A stretch of 64,000 bases of DNA from Psococerastis gibbosa. Lineage: Eukaryota; Arthropoda; Insecta; Psocodea; Psocidae. Shown one piece after another: positions 63,631 to 64,000 of the stretch. How positions within the stretch are numbered: the stretch's first letter is position 1; each line of letters begins with the position of its first letter. The position numbers and the translations under genes were made by a program. Under the pieces are notes generated by a model. It was given only the letters and a program-made list of their open reading frames with translations. It was not told the DNA's origin and ran no database searches. The stretch spans positions 32,451,464 through 32,515,463 of the forward strand of contig OZ020490.1 in NCBI GenBank assembly GCA_963971405.1, in the 5' to 3' direction.

Positions 63631-64000
63631 TAGTATAAGGAAAGCTGTGCGATGGTCGAAATTTTCGACGGATTTACACGTGTTGAGGTCTTCTGAGTAA
63701 TGCCTTACGGTCTCAGAGGCAAAGACATGAAAATCCCTAATCTGCTCCTCCTCGTCATGAAGATGGAAGCGCAAAATAAGGAAGTGAGTTTGAGTCGGGA
63801 TAAACTAAAAAAAAAAACAGTCTTTTCTGTGTACTCTATTGTCCTGGGGTTGGGAAACTGGCCCCGAAGGTGGAGGAACTCAATGAAGAGTCAGTGGCAT
63901 AAGGATGCAGAAGGCAACGGGAAACCACTGCATTCACAATTCCCTAGTATAGTCATAATGTCATCAATTACAACTATGATCGTCAATATTCGAAAGAAGA
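63631..64000. repeat. Repeat Q fragment, then repeat S and a LINE-like tail
   Basis: 63631-63700 holds 'gatttacacgtgttgaggtc' (family Q). 63840-63960 ('ctggggttgggaaactggcc' to 'caacgggaaaccactg') is the inverse of 20966-21090. The window ends inside this repeat. Confidence 0.65.

Overview
This window comes from an animal nuclear genome, almost certainly an insect. Host genes are split by GT-AG introns. The space between exons is AT-rich and packed with tRNA-derived SINEs, decayed LINE tails, palindromic MITEs, one Penelope-like element and one Ty3/gypsy element. No prokaryotic, plasmid or organelle features are seen. The species cannot be named from the sequence alone.

Three host genes can be reconstructed exon by exon with matching reading-frame phases. 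(1) A plus-strand Ly6/uPAR three-finger gene (13533-20038) has four coding exons. A second, phase-compatible terminal exon lies at 21429-21604. (2) A minus-strand Tctex1-type dynein light chain of the DYNLT2B kind (24079-28326) has three coding exons of 104, 268 and 48 bp, coding 139 aa. (3) A minus-strand homolog of Drosophila echinus / vertebrate USP53-USP54 runs from 61102 down to its stop at 47129. It has nine exons and 1,424 codons in the window. Its 5' exons, including the catalytic Cys box, lie beyond the right edge or were not found.

Less certain coding material: a 555-codon single-exon ORF of unknown family with an acidic repetitive N-terminus (32102-33769), a small basic protein (34667-35026), a 58-aa one-TM ORF divergent from the dynein light chain gene (28941-29117), and a possible signal-peptide exon (36039-36356).

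Layout: 1-13.3 kb is repeats only, including a 237-bp satellite. 13.5-21.6 kb is the Ly6 locus with a Penelope element in intron 3. 22-24 kb holds MITEs and a LINE. 24.1-28.3 kb is the dynein light chain gene. 29-38.5 kb holds inverted repeats and the unknown ORFs. 38.6-42.7 kb is a broken gypsy element carrying inserted MITEs. 42.7-47.1 kb is largely unassigned. 47.1-61.1 kb is the echinus homolog, whose introns are full of repeats. 61.1-64 kb holds a decayed copy of an echinus exon and more repeats.

The most distinctive feature is the DNA-transposon debris. At least seven short hAT-like elements keep recognisable 8-bp target duplications, and many of them carry long G/C runs. A second group of palindromic elements (ends GGCG...CGCC, TTA/TAA target sites) shares ends and a central motif but has different arms. 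A third hairpin family has 5-bp ACTTA duplications.
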